This document shows, piece by piece, positions 24,135-32,571 of a DNA stretch of 34,523 bases. The position numbers and the translations under genes were made by a program. Position 1 is the stretch's first letter; every line of letters begins with the position of its first letter. The DNA is from Candidatus Caenarcanales bacterium (GTDB lineage Bacteria; Cyanobacteriota; Vampirovibrionia; LMEP-6097): assembly GCA_013216135.1 (NCBI GenBank), contig JABSOS010000030.1, forward strand, positions 1 to 34,523. The letters run 5' to 3'. The notes below the pieces were generated by a model. That model saw only the letters and a list, made by a program, of their open reading frames with translations. It was not told the DNA's origin and did no database searches.

Positions 24135-24257
24135 GGCGTCTAAGTAGATCTTCATTGTCGACAATTTTTTGAGTATCGACCAGTAGTTCACTTGTTGAAC
24201 TACGCAATAAAAGAACGATCCTAAATTGGAGATCGATGAATGGTCTACTTGGACGCC
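24135..24257. ncRNA. Structured ~123-base element, copy 1
   Basis: The ends GGCGTCTAAGTAGATC (24135-24150) and GGTCTACTTGGACGCC (24242-24257) pair over 16 positions with two G-U pairs. They are extended inwards by TTCATT/AATGAA-type pairing with a one-base bulge. Inside are a 5-bp hairpin GTCGA...TCGAC (about 24157-24180), a perfect 8-bp hairpin GTAGTTCA/TGAACTAC with loop CTTGT (24183-24203), and a hairpin CGATC...GATCG (about 24216-24235). The whole resembles a cloverleaf-like multi-branch structure. A second copy at 27960 keeps the pairing with different stem bases. The coding strand is unknown. There is no U-run, so it is not a plain terminator. Confidence 0.6.
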
Positions 24258-24278
24258 CGAGACAGGAAAAGTTAACTA

Positions 24279-25412
24279 CTAATCCAAAGTCTTCTTATAA
24301 ATCTTCATTGCAATAAAGGTTATTACGATGAGGAAAATAAACAGTGGATAGATATTCGGTAAAATCTCATAGAAATTTGCTCCCTTCAGCATAATTCCTC
24401 TAACGATTCTTATGAAGTAAGTGCTCGGCAGTAAGCTCCCTAAAACTTGTGCCCATTTGGGCATTCCTAAAAACGGAAACATAAATCCTGAAAGTAATAT
24501 CGAAGGTAGCATTAGGAAAAATGACATTTGCATCGCTTGCATCTGACTTTGTGCTCCAGCTGAAAGTGTGAAGCCTAAGGCTAGATTACAGAGTAAGAAA
24601 ATTAATAAACCAAATCCTAGTAATAATAGATTACCCATGATCGGGACTGTGAAAAGAAAGTGAGCTGTAGCAATGATAATAGATGCTTGGATATAACCGA
24701 TGATTATATAAGGTAAAACTTTCCCGATCATTACTTCTAGAGGTTTTACTGGCATTGCTAGTAGATTTTCCATGGTTGATCTTTCCTTCTCTCGGGTTAA
24801 TGACAAAGCAGTCATCATAACTCCTGTAACGGTTAAAACTATTGCGATTAAACCTGGGACGATGTTATAGCGGCTAAAACCCTCTGGATTATATTTTCTA
24901 TGGATTCTCAGTTCAAAGTTATTTGGATTATTAGACTTTAAGTCAGTGACACCTTGAAGTTCTTTTTCAATTGCTCTATTGAGGATGGTTTTAATAGCTG
25001 CTAGAGGTCCTGCGATTGCGATGGGGTCTGTCGCATCTGCTTCTATCAGTAGTTTCGGCTTATCCCCTCTTAGTAAATCTCTCGTGAAATTCTTAGGAAT
25101 ATTTACGATGAAAATAATTTCCCTCTGTTTTAATAAGAAGTTTGCTTCTTTTACTGAGTTTATGTCTTGACTGATTTCGAAATACTTAGAAGTAATCATA
25201 GAGCTGACAATACTTCTGGTGATATTACTATTTTCTTTACTAAGAACTACGGTAGGCATGTTTTTTGGATCTGAGTTAATAGCAAATCCAAATAAAAGTA
25301 ACTGCAAGATTGGAATCATGATCATGATCCGAAGCGTAGTGATGTCTCTTAAGAGTTGTAGAAACTCCTTCTTCAAAATTGCAAAAATTCTTTGGTGAGA
25401 AAGATTGATCAT
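24279..25412 (-). CDS. ABC-2 type exporter permease (YbhR/YbhS-like)
   Basis: The 377-residue protein has an N-terminal helix (about 25-45), a ~130-residue extracytoplasmic domain, then five hydrophobic helices from about 178 to the end. The motif L-T-R-E-K-E-R-S-T-M-E-N-L-L-A-M-P (about 204-220) is the conserved cytoplasmic loop of ABC-2 exporters (COG0842). It forms the membrane channel partner of the ATPase encoded next to it, whose stop overlaps its start by four bases. A single permease gene suggests a homodimer. Substrates of such YbhFSR-like pumps include drugs and cations, but the substrate here is unknown. Confidence 0.88.
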   Translation of the reverse strand: MINLSHQRIFAILKKEFLQLLRDITTLRIMIMIPILQLLLFGFAINSDPKNMPTVVLSKENSNITRSIVSSMITSKYFEISQDINSVKEANFLLKQREIIFIVNIPKNFTRDLLRGDKPKLLIEADATDPIAIAGPLAAIKTILNRAIEKELQGVTDLKSNNPNNFELRIHRKYNPEGFSRYNIVPGLIAIVLTVTGVMMTALSLTREKERSTMENLLAMPVKPLEVMIGKVLPYIIIGYIQASIIIATAHFLFTVPIMGNLLLLGFGLLIFLLCNLALGFTLSAGAQSQMQAMQMSFFLMLPSILLSGFMFPFLGMPKWAQVLGSLLPSTYFIRIVRGIMLKGANFYEILPNIYPLFIFLIVITFIAMKIYKKTLD

Positions 25413-26347
25413 TTTGAGACCTTTCTTTTTTTTTCAGCTTGGCTCATGAAGTGAATAAAAGCATCTTCCATAGATGCTGTTTCATAAGTCCAGCTGTATT
25501 CTGAATTATTTACATAAGGTCCTATTGCTGATTCTAGAGCTTCCTTATTCTGAGCGCAAACATGAAGTGAGTCACCGAATGGTGCAACACTAGCAAGTCT
25601 AGAATCTTTCTCTAAAGTGTTTCTTAGGTAGTTTAAATTACTTCCTTTTACTACAGCTGTATATAAGCCAGAGGCAGCGATTACTTCACTAATAGTGCCT
25701 TTTGTGACTATTTGTCCATTTGCGATATATATAATCTCATTACACCTTTCGGCCTCATCCATGTAGTGAGTACTGACTAAAACGGTTAAACCTTGAGCTG
25801 CAAGCTTATGAATTTCATCCCAGAAGTCGCGTCTCGCTTTGGGGTCGACACCAGCAGTGGGTTCATCCAAGAGTAAAAGATCAGGCTTATGTAAAATACA
25901 AGCAGCTAAAGCTAGTCTCTGTTTCCAGCCCCCAGATAGTTTTCCTGCAAGTTGATTTTCTCTATCTTTAAGACCAAGATTGTGAATCGCTTCCTCTACT
26001 CTTTCTTGAGAATTTTTAATGGAGTACATATCTGCAACAAATTCTATGTTCTCTTTTATCGTTAAGTCTTCCCAAAAACTAAATTTTTGAGTCATATAGC
26101 CAGTTTTAGCTCGAATATTTTCTGAATTATTAAAAATATCATAGCCAAGGCAAGTGCCTGAACCAGAATTTGCAGTTAGTAGACCACAGATAAGTCTAAT
26201 AGTGGTGGTTTTACCACTACCATTAGGTCCTAAGAAACCAAAGATTTTCCCACGTGGAACTTGAATGCTGACATCTTTGATGACTTGCTTGCCGGCAAAT
26301 GATTTAGATAAATTTTTAACATCAATTGCTAGTGGGTTTGAATTCAT
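25409..26347 (-). CDS. ABC exporter ATPase (YbhF-like)
   Basis: The 312-residue ATPase has Walker A G-P-N-G-S-G-K-T-T (40-48), Q-loop Gln 87, the ABC signature L-S-G-G-W (137-141), Walker B L-L-L-L-D-E-P (157-163) and the H-loop in S-T-H-Y-M-D-E-A. The C-terminal ~90 residues are the short accessory domain common in ABC-2 exporter ATPases. It powers the permease at 24279. Its ATG overlaps the HlyD stop by one base and its stop overlaps the permease start by four, so the three genes form a tightly coupled operon in the order HlyD, ATPase, permease. Confidence 0.92.
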   Translation of the reverse strand: MNSNPLAIDVKNLSKSFAGKQVIKDVSIQVPRGKIFGFLGPNGSGKTTTIRLICGLLTANSGSGTCLGYDIFNNSENIRAKTGYMTQKFSFWEDLTIKENIEFVADMYSIKNSQERVEEAIHNLGLKDRENQLAGKLSGGWKQRLALAACILHKPDLLLLDEPTAGVDPKARRDFWDEIHKLAAQGLTVLVSTHYMDEAERCNEIIYIANGQIVTKGTISEVIAASGLYTAVVKGSNLNYLRNTLEKDSRLASVAPFGDSLHVCAQNKEALESAIGPYVNNSEYSWTYETASMEDAFIHFMSQAEKKRKVSK

Positions 26348-27288
26348 TAAGGGTTTAGTTGAATATCTACTGGAAGACCTGGGCTTAGAACTATACCTTC
26401 ATCTAAAAAGCGAGCTTCGATTAGGTAAACAAGCTTCTTGCGTGACTCATTACTGTATATAATAGGAGGGCTAAACTCAGCTTTAGAAGAGATGAAGCTA
26501 ATTTTAGCTTTGTAAGCTTCAGAGCATTCATCACAATTTATAGTGATTTCATCTCCTAATTTAAGGCTAGAAATAAGATTCTGTGGAACATAGAAAATTA
26601 TTTTAATTTCTTCAGGAACTAATAGGTTTATTACTGCTTGACTTGCTTTAACGTGTTCACCTTCTTGGAAATATGTTTCTTGCACGAAAGCATCAGCAGG
26701 GCTAGTAGCACTGGAATCAACTAGATTTTTCTCTGCTGAGATTATGTTTTGCCTATGCAGTAAAATATCTGCTCTAGCAACATCGATTTCATCACTACGA
26801 GATTCTAGCTTTGCTACTTCAATTTCAGCTTTAGCTGAATCATAGTTTGCAAGATTAGAATTATAAGTAGCTTGCCATTTATCGAAGTAAGACTGGCTGA
26901 CAGCTCCTTCACCTACTAGATGCTTTGCACGTTCATATTCGAGTCTAGAGTTTTCTAATTCAGAATTAGCCTTGGCTAATTTCTTTTCTAGAACTAAAAG
27001 CTCTTCTTTTCTTTTACCTTTAAGTAGATTACTTAGATTCGCTTTTGCTTTATATAACTGAGCGTTAGATTTTTCAAGATCAGCTTTAAGTAAAGTTTCA
27101 TCTAACGCAAAAAGTTGGTCTCCCTTCTTTACATAGTCTCCTTCTTTTACGTAAAGTTTTTTGAGATAACCTGAGCTGGATGGACTTAGGTATAGATATT
27201 CTGCTTCGACATAGCCATAAAGAGATTCTTTAGTGTTGGAGCAGGAGCTGAGGAGAAATATTAGGAAGATGCTGAGGTAATATTTCAT
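26347..27288 (-). CDS. HlyD-family lipoprotein, periplasmic adaptor of the ABC exporter
   Basis: The 313-residue product has a lipobox L-L-S-S-C (Cys 16) and the membrane-fusion-protein plan: a beta-barrel/lipoyl half (V-K-E-G-D-Y-V-K-K-G-D-Q-L at about 47-59), a long coiled coil (about 70-190, with G-E-G-A-V-S-Q-S-Y-F-D near its middle) and the second lipoyl half (E-G-E-H-V). This matches YbhG/YhiI-type adaptors that link an ABC-2 pump to the outer membrane. It is the first gene of the operon. A partner outer-membrane TolC is not in the window. Confidence 0.9.
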   Translation of the reverse strand: MKYYLSIFLIFLLSSCSNTKESLYGYVEAEYLYLSPSSSGYLKKLYVKEGDYVKKGDQLFALDETLLKADLEKSNAQLYKAKANLSNLLKGKRKEELLVLEKKLAKANSELENSRLEYERAKHLVGEGAVSQSYFDKWQATYNSNLANYDSAKAEIEVAKLESRSDEIDVARADILLHRQNIISAEKNLVDSSATSPADAFVQETYFQEGEHVKASQAVINLLVPEEIKIIFYVPQNLISSLKLGDEITINCDECSEAYKAKISFISSKAEFSPPIIYSNESRKKLVYLIEARFLDEGIVLSPGLPVDIQLNP

Positions 27289-27346
27289 TGATTACATCTC
27301 AAATTTATTGATTTGGATGTAATTATGATAGCTTAATCGTGAATCA

Positions 27347-27571
27347 TCATTTTTTCTTTTTTAGGTTGGCTCTAGTTAACCCTGTACTTTGCATAATTGC
27401 ATTAAGGGTTCCTTTTTTAATTGGTTCATGATTTGGAATAGTAACTGGATAATGATAATTATTATGGCTAAAAATATGATGACTCCCTTTAACTCGGATC
27501 TCAACCCAACCATTCTTGTGTAATATTTTTGATAATTTTTTAAAACCTATTTCAGGTAGTTTTTTGCTCAT
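27347..27571 (-). CDS. hicA: HicA mRNA interferase toxin
   Basis: HicA cleaves mRNA and is neutralised by HicB. The 74-residue protein has the YcfA/HicA dsRBD-like fold: an N-terminal L-S-K-I-L-H-K-N-G-W helix, G-S-H-H-I-F (29-34) with the catalytic His expected at 31 or 32, and the P-I-K-K-G-T-L-N-A-I segment. The tail ends in a basic K-K-K-K. Gene order is antitoxin first: hicB overlaps it by 20 bases. The order hicB-hicA is less usual than hicA-hicB. Confidence 0.92.
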   Translation of the reverse strand: MSKKLPEIGFKKLSKILHKNGWVEIRVKGSHHIFSHNNYHYPVTIPNHEPIKKGTLNAIMQSTGLTRANLKKKK

Positions 27572-27773
27572 TGTTCACTTCTAGGTAGAGATCAATGGCT
27601 TCAGCTATATTTTTCAAAGCTTCTTCCTTTGTATCTCCTTCACTGATACAGCCAGGTAGGTCTGGAACTAAAACTGTGTAACCACCTTCTTCTTGACTAA
27701 TCAGTTCAATGTGTATCTTTGAACTGACATTGTCATTATCAGAATTATTCAGGTTAGCTTTAAGTTCGACCAT
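27552..27773 (-). CDS. hicB: HicB antitoxin
   Basis: The protein has the HicB partial RNase-H-like core G-G-Y-T-V-L-V-P-D-L-P-G-C-I-S-E-G-D-T-K-E-E-A as its main feature, followed by the A-E-A-I-D-L-Y-L helix. From ATG 27773 it is 73 residues, enough for the core without the C-terminal DNA-binding domain seen in longer HicB. The frame is open to ATG 27866 (104 residues), but a TTGCAA and TAGTAT pair lies within that extension, and 27773 sits a short leader after it. The longer start cannot be excluded. It overlaps hicA by 20 bases. Confidence 0.85.
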   Translation of the reverse strand: MVELKANLNNSDNDNVSSKIHIELISQEEGGYTVLVPDLPGCISEGDTKEEALKNIAEAIDLYLEVNNEQKTT

Positions 27774-27959
27774 ATTTGACCTAGAAGTCATACTACTAAA
27801 ATGAGTAAATAGATTTGCAATTTGCAGTGTATTTACTCTGTTATTTGCTATAGTCCATAATAACATTAAGGTTGTGTTATAGATGAGTATTTTGCGTTAA
27901 GCAAATTAAAGCTCTTAAAAAAGCGGAGTAAAAGCTAATAAGTAATTAAAACTTTCTCA

Positions 27960-28084
27960 GGCGCAGTAAGCAGATCTTCATTGTCGACAATTTTTTGAGT
28001 ATCGACTAGCAGTTCACTTGTTGAACTGCATAGTAAAAGAACGATCCTAAATTGGAGATCAATGAATGGTCTGATTACTGCGCC
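27960..28084. ncRNA. Structured ~125-base element, copy 2
   Basis: This is a direct-orientation copy of the element at 24135. The central ~85 bases are almost identical. The outer arms are GGCGCAGTAAGCAGATC (27960-27976) and GGTCTGATTACTGCGCC (28068-28084), one base longer than in copy 1 and different in sequence, yet still pairing along nearly all their length. The inner hairpin is GCAGTTCA/TGAACTGC (28009-28029), where a T-A pair of copy 1 is C-G. Concerted change on both sides of two helices argues that the base pairing is selected. It begins 19 bases after the stop of the minus-strand MFS gene. Confidence 0.6.
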
Positions 28085-28102
28085 CCCAGCAGGAAGTTGA
28101 AA

Positions 28103-29407
28103 TTACTTATGAACTAACTCATTCTCAATCTCATCAATATCAGTCTGATGCTCGGCATCATGAGTTATACCCTTCTTCTGTGCAGGTAGCAAAGAAACTA
28201 TAAATAAGTATGCATAACAAACAAAAGCAATGATAAAACCTGTATCCCAACTAGGAACTGCTGCTGTACCTTGAGTAGCTTCAGCTACTTTAGCGATAAG
28301 TGGTCCGATGAAGGCTCCACCTATGATAGCTGTACAAAGCACACTAGAAATAGGATCTGAGTATTTATCTTCAAAGTTATTCGTAGTTAAGCTATAGATA
28401 GTAGGGAACATGATAGAGATGCAGAATGCTACAGCTGGTAATGCCCAAAGCACTGTGTTTACATCTTTTGCTGTAACAGCGATAGCGATGAAAACTAAAG
28501 CTAGAACGGAGTGAACTTTAATAGCTAAGCGATTTGAGATTTTATCTAGGTAAGCTGAACTTATAAGTCTTCCTAAAAGAAGTGCTCCCCAGTAGTTACT
28601 TACAGCTGTGTTTTTAACTGCTTCAGCAGTTTCACCCATAAGTTTTGAGACTTCAAATTTATCTTCTAAATAGAAACCGATGCTGTTCGCGATACCAACT
28701 TCAACACCTACATAAAGGAAGATACCTAAAGCGTATAAATAAATAAGTGGTTCTTTTGTGATTAATTGAAGAACTAAGTTTTCTTCTTTTTTCTCTGTTT
28801 TAGCGTCTTGCTCATTTTCTAAAGCTTTTTCTTGAGTTTCAGCTTTCGGGAATTTCTGAGAAGCAATTCCAGCAAGCATGATTAAACCTAAAACTGAAAA
28901 TACCCAGTAACTAAAAGTCCAAGGTAAGCTAAGGCTTTTAATTAAAGTTACTAACTGCGGTGCCATGTAGCTTCCAGCACCCATAAGAACCATACAGATA
29001 GTAAGGTTTCTAGAGTATTTAGCTGAGTCAGATATATCGTTTACTAATGGATTTAAGACGACTTGGATTCCTGTTACTCCAACGCCACAGAGGAACATCG
29101 CGAGCATGTTCATAACGAAGCCAGGGATACTGGCAAACATTAATACACCTAGGATGGTAACTAAAGTACTGTAGATTAAAGCTTTCTTTTTACCTTGTTC
29201 AGTCATGAAAAACCCCCAAGGTAGTGATGTTAAACCATAAGCGATGAAAAATACTGCTGCTAAAACTATCGAGAGTGAAGCGGAAACACTGTAAGTTTCA
29301 CGGATTTTAGGAACTATTGCTCCAGCGACATTAGTAATCGCTCCGAAAGTAAAGTACCCAAAACCAACTGAGAACCAAAAAGACCAAGAAATTTTACTTT
29401 TTTCCAT
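28103..29407 (-). CDS. MFS transporter, FucP/GluP-like sugar:H+ symporter family
   Basis: The 434-residue protein has 12 predicted hydrophobic helices in two halves separated by a charged Glu/Lys-rich loop (about 185-205). Features of the fucose-galactose-hexose symporter family are visible: G-Y-F-T-F-G near helix 1, P-W-G-F-F-M-T-E-Q-G-K-K-K in the 2-3 loop, and G-x-G-V-T-G-I-Q-V-V-L-N-P-L-V in helix 4. The sugar is unknown. The start is 12 bases after an extended -10 (TGCTAAGAT, minus strand 29428-29420) that overlaps the murC stop, so it has its own promoter as well as possible read-through. Confidence 0.82.
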   Translation of the reverse strand: MEKSKISWSFWFSVGFGYFTFGAITNVAGAIVPKIRETYSVSASLSIVLAAVFFIAYGLTSLPWGFFMTEQGKKKALIYSTLVTILGVLMFASIPGFVMNMLAMFLCGVGVTGIQVVLNPLVNDISDSAKYSRNLTICMVLMGAGSYMAPQLVTLIKSLSLPWTFSYWVFSVLGLIMLAGIASQKFPKAETQEKALENEQDAKTEKKEENLVLQLITKEPLIYLYALGIFLYVGVEVGIANSIGFYLEDKFEVSKLMGETAEAVKNTAVSNYWGALLLGRLISSAYLDKISNRLAIKVHSVLALVFIAIAVTAKDVNTVLWALPAVAFCISIMFPTIYSLTTNNFEDKYSDPISSVLCTAIIGGAFIGPLIAKVAEATQGTAAVPSWDTGFIIAFVCYAYLFIVSLLPAQKKGITHDAEHQTDIDEIENELVHK

Positions 29408-29419
29408 TATTGAAATGAA

Positions 29420-29428
29420 ATCTTAGCA
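29420..29428 (-). promoter_or_regulatory. Extended -10 of the MFS gene inside the murC stop
   Basis: TGCTAAGAT on the minus strand overlaps the murC TAA. Only 12 bases follow before the MFS ATG, giving a leader of about five bases. Confidence 0.45.
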
Positions 29429-30937
29429 AATTGTAAAGGACTCAGCAACTTTTCCGATATTACCGGCACCTACTATGAAGAGGTATTTGTATTTATCTTG
29501 TTTTAACTGTTCTTCTATAATCGGCTTTAGTGTTGAAGCAGTATTTTGAAAATTACCTTGTACGTCAGCTTTGCTGGCTTCTACTGCTGATTGATTGAGA
29601 GCTGGATCTAGATATTTAATATGCTCTAGCTTAATTTCTTCGACTAATTTAGCTGAGTTTATTCCTTCAATATGCTTACTGCGAGCGACATAGATATCAG
29701 GAATAAATACATGAATATTTTCAGGGAATTTTTTAAAGGTGTTTTTAAAGTCAGTCCAGAATTGTTGAGTTCTTTCTGGATGATGTGGTTGGTATATGAA
29801 TAATGCTTTTTCATTACCATTTATCATCGTTTTTACAGAAGCAAGCAAAGCTTGAACTTCACTTGGATGATGAGCATAATCGTCATAGATTTTTATTTTA
29901 TAGTCACCATGTGCTTTGCTATTAACTTCATACTTATCATTTATTAGTTCAAATCTTCTTTTAGTACCGTGGAAGCTTTGTAGCTTTTTAATAGCTTCTG
30001 TTAAAGTAAAACCACTCTTTACTATGAAGGCTGTGAGTAGTGCAGCGCAGGAATTTAATAAATTAAAAGTTCCTGGTATCGATAGTGAGATATTTTCTTC
30101 CTCTTCTTTAAAGCTAAGAGTATTTTTTTCTAAATCTAAAAAGATGTCAGCTTCTTCATCTGAGCTGCTGTAGCTAAAGAGTTTTTTATTCTCAGAGTTA
30201 GCACTGGCATAATCTTTCAAAATCTGATTATTAGTGCAGATAATCTTATACTCTGCCTCATCTAAGAATTTATAAAAACAATTTTTTATCTCTTCTAAAC
30301 CACCAGGGTAGTTTTCTAAATGATCAGCTTCGACATCAGTTACCACCGCAATATATGGATTAGAGCGCATAAAGCTTTTATCTGATTCATCACCTTCCAT
30401 TACGAAAATTCCTTCCGGTGAATCGATAGCTGCTTTACCGTTTCCTGGGTATTGTTTTAGGATGCCACCGATGGCAAAGCCAGGCTCTAAACCTAGTTCA
30501 ATTAGTAAGTGAGCGGTTAAAGCTGAAGTGCTGGTTTTACCGTGGGTTCCAGAGATTACAATTTGACGCGCTGGCTCAGATACTAAATTCAACATCTCTG
30601 ATCTATGGATGATAGGAATGTTTTTTTCTGAGAAAAATTTATAATCAGGGTCATTTTCTTTGATGGCTGTGCTTCTAACGACTAAGTCAGTTTCAGTTAA
30701 AAGTCTAGAGTCTATTTTTGCTTTTTCTTCATCAGATTTTTTAAGGTAAGAAAGGTCGCTTTTACCGATACTGAAATCTTTATCGAGTTCACCTTTACTG
30801 AACTTTTCTTCTAGGATTGTAATTAAGGCTTGCATACCTATACCTTCAGCGCCTAGAAAGTGGATGCGCTTCATAGTTTTAAGGTTAGTTAATGGTTCTT
30901 TGTTTTGCTTTTTATGCATTGGAGATTCTAGCTTCAT
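29423..30937 (-). CDS. murC: UDP-N-acetylmuramate--L-alanine ligase
   Basis: MurC adds L-alanine to UDP-N-acetylmuramate in peptidoglycan synthesis (cytoplasmic, ATP-dependent). In the 504-residue form the N-terminal domain has I-H-F-L-G-A-E-G-I-G-M, the ATP loop I-S-G-T-H-G-K-T-S lies at about 128-136, and E-G-D-E-S-D-K-S-F and the K-R-R-F-E / D-D-Y-A-H-H-P-S-E substrate motifs follow. The usual G-I-G-G-I-G-M reads G-A-E-G-I-G-M here. An Mpl (murein-peptide ligase) role is less likely from the G-T-H-G-K and H-H-P-S-E context but not excluded. A second start at residue 22 (30874) would give a normal N-terminus of 483 residues. Confidence 0.9.
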   Translation of the reverse strand: MKLESPMHKKQNKEPLTNLKTMKRIHFLGAEGIGMQALITILEEKFSKGELDKDFSIGKSDLSYLKKSDEEKAKIDSRLLTETDLVVRSTAIKENDPDYKFFSEKNIPIIHRSEMLNLVSEPARQIVISGTHGKTSTSALTAHLLIELGLEPGFAIGGILKQYPGNGKAAIDSPEGIFVMEGDESDKSFMRSNPYIAVVTDVEADHLENYPGGLEEIKNCFYKFLDEAEYKIICTNNQILKDYASANSENKKLFSYSSSDEEADIFLDLEKNTLSFKEEEENISLSIPGTFNLLNSCAALLTAFIVKSGFTLTEAIKKLQSFHGTKRRFELINDKYEVNSKAHGDYKIKIYDDYAHHPSEVQALLASVKTMINGNEKALFIYQPHHPERTQQFWTDFKNTFKKFPENIHVFIPDIYVARSKHIEGINSAKLVEEIKLEHIKYLDPALNQSAVEASKADVQGNFQNTASTLKPIIEEQLKQDKYKYLFIVGAGNIGKVAESFTIC

Positions 30938-31005
30938 AAGAGTTTTATCCCCATTAGGATAGCAGTAATATCGGTTTTGAAAAAAGGAAATTCTTTTGCA
31001 GGATG

Positions 31006-31014
31006 TGCTATTAT
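31006..31014 (+). promoter_or_regulatory. Extended -10 giving a leaderless GTG start
   Basis: TGCTATTAT lies 8 bases before GTG 31023, predicting transcription from about the start codon. No -35 is evident, consistent with an extended -10. Confidence 0.5.
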
Positions 31015-31022
31015 CTTGAATT

Positions 31023-32249
31023 GTGAAAACTAGTATTTATCCAACCTCTCATAAAGCCTACCAGGGAAAGCCAGTTAGCTTATTTGATTCAGATCCTCAA
31101 ACTGTTCGTGAGAAATTAGGTTATCAGAAAAGTGATATTGAAACGAATGCAAGAAAAATAATCAAAGATATTCCAAATTCAAGGAACTTAACACCTAAGC
31201 TCAGTTTTGAAAAATTACAAGATTTATCTAAAGGATATATTTATGAACCTGATAAAAAAGTATTTGAATTTGTTATGAATGACTTAAAAAATATTGACGA
31301 AGACTTTTCTTCAAAGAATGATGGTGAGTTGAAAGATTTTAATGAAATATTTTCAAAGCTTGAAAATCAATTACTAGAAGGAAATAAAAAAGTTAATTTG
31401 CTAGGAGCTTCAACACCTCAAGGGTTTTTTAAAAAAGCTTATCAATCTTCGCAAGATATAAGTAAAAACTTAAGAGGGCAATTATTACAGTGGTCTTTAA
31501 TGCGCTATGGAGATAAAGACGCTCGAGATATTCTTGCTAGACGATCAGATTTTATTGAAGATTCAAAAACATTTCCTGTTAGAAATGAAGAAGAGTTTAA
31601 TAATATGTTTGATGCATTAACAAAACAGACTTGGGTTAGAAACCCATTAAGTAATCTTAAGGAGAATCGATATAGTAAATATGAGAATCCACTTTTTAAT
31701 AAATTGTTTAATAAAATTGTTAATCAAAAGTTAGACTATTTAAAAGGTGATGTTGAAAAAACCTTGGAAGTAGATCAAAGTAAATTATCTATCACTCTTC
31801 CAAAGGATTTAACTGAAGCTATTAAATCTTTTGCAGGCATGGGTAGAAATAATTATGAATTTTTAGTTTCAAACCCTGATCCTTCTAAGCAAAGAACGAC
31901 TTTAATTAGAGAAAGACTAAATCCTGATTTTATTAAGCTCAAGACAGGTGCAGCGGTATTAGATCTTGACTTGAAAACTAATAAACTAACTAGTGATTTC
32001 AAGATACCTTTAGACAATTTGACTGAAGAAGATAAATTTAAATTGATATATCAACAATTAACTGATGGGGTAAATGCTTTAGCTAATTATGTTACAAAGA
32101 CACCACAGGCTGGTGGAACTAACGGGGTTTTTACTGCGTTCGATATTACTCATACAGAGGGATCGTCAATTTCTATGCTTTCAAATTCTGATGAAACTCT
32201 GAGAACATTTAAGCCTGCATTATCTAAACTTGCCTTAGCAAAGAAATAG
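31023..32249 (+). CDS. Unrecognised soluble protein (408 residues)
   Basis: The product has no signal peptide or membrane segments, is rich in Lys, Asp, Asn and Leu, and ends with a short basic segment. No domain is recognised. Its N-terminus (Y-P-T-S-H-K-A-Y-Q-G-K) and polar, Asn-rich character resemble the orphan proteins at 13.5-19 kb, but no alignment was possible by eye. The start codon is GTG, 8 bases after an extended -10. It lies just upstream of an MNT/HEPN toxin-antitoxin pair, with 37 bases between. Confidence 0.68.
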   Translation: MKTSIYPTSHKAYQGKPVSLFDSDPQTVREKLGYQKSDIETNARKIIKDIPNSRNLTPKLSFEKLQDLSKGYIYEPDKKVFEFVMNDLKNIDEDFSSKNDGELKDFNEIFSKLENQLLEGNKKVNLLGASTPQGFFKKAYQSSQDISKNLRGQLLQWSLMRYGDKDARDILARRSDFIEDSKTFPVRNEEEFNNMFDALTKQTWVRNPLSNLKENRYSKYENPLFNKLFNKIVNQKLDYLKGDVEKTLEVDQSKLSITLPKDLTEAIKSFAGMGRNNYEFLVSNPDPSKQRTTLIRERLNPDFIKLKTGAAVLDLDLKTNKLTSDFKIPLDNLTEEDKFKLIYQQLTDGVNALANYVTKTPQAGGTNGVFTAFDITHTEGSSISMLSNSDETLRTFKPALSKLALAKK

Positions 32250-32286
32250 ACTGCTTTCTGTCTGATAAAATATAAGAAAAATAATA

Positions 32287-32571
32287 ATGCAAAATATAGA
32301 AGATTATCAGTTCATTCAAGAATTAAAAAACTTAAAATTCATAGAAAAGATATATCTCTATGGTTCTAGAGCTAAAGGCAACAACTCTGAACGGTCAGAT
32401 ATTGACTTAGCCATATCTTGCCCTCAAGCTACAGACCTCGAATGGCTTCAAGTATCGGAAATTATTGAAAATGCTGATACTTTACTGAAAATTGATTTTT
32501 TGCGCTTAGACGAAATTAGAGAGACCAATAAGATAAAAGAAAATATACTTAGAGAAGGTATTATTCTATGA
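32287..32571 (+). CDS. mntA: MNT-domain nucleotidyltransferase antitoxin
   Basis: The 94-residue protein has the minimal nucleotidyltransferase signature G-S-R-A-K-G (26-31) followed by S-D-I-D-L (37-41), whose two Asp residues coordinate metal. In HEPN/MNT modules this protein AMPylates or otherwise inactivates the HEPN toxin. Its stop overlaps the start of the partner gene by four bases (ATGA), a typical arrangement. Predicted -10 boxes (TAAAAT 32266-32271 or TATAAG 32271-32276) give a leader of only a few bases. Confidence 0.88.
   Translation: MQNIEDYQFIQELKNLKFIEKIYLYGSRAKGNNSERSDIDLAISCPQATDLEWLQVSEIIENADTLLKIDFLRLDEIRETNKIKENILREGIIL

Noticed and set aside
24135-24257. Element as an integron attC site or a rho-independent terminator
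   Set aside because: The attC core boxes (RYYYAAC/GTTRRRY) are not found at its ends, and no U-run follows the stem on either strand.
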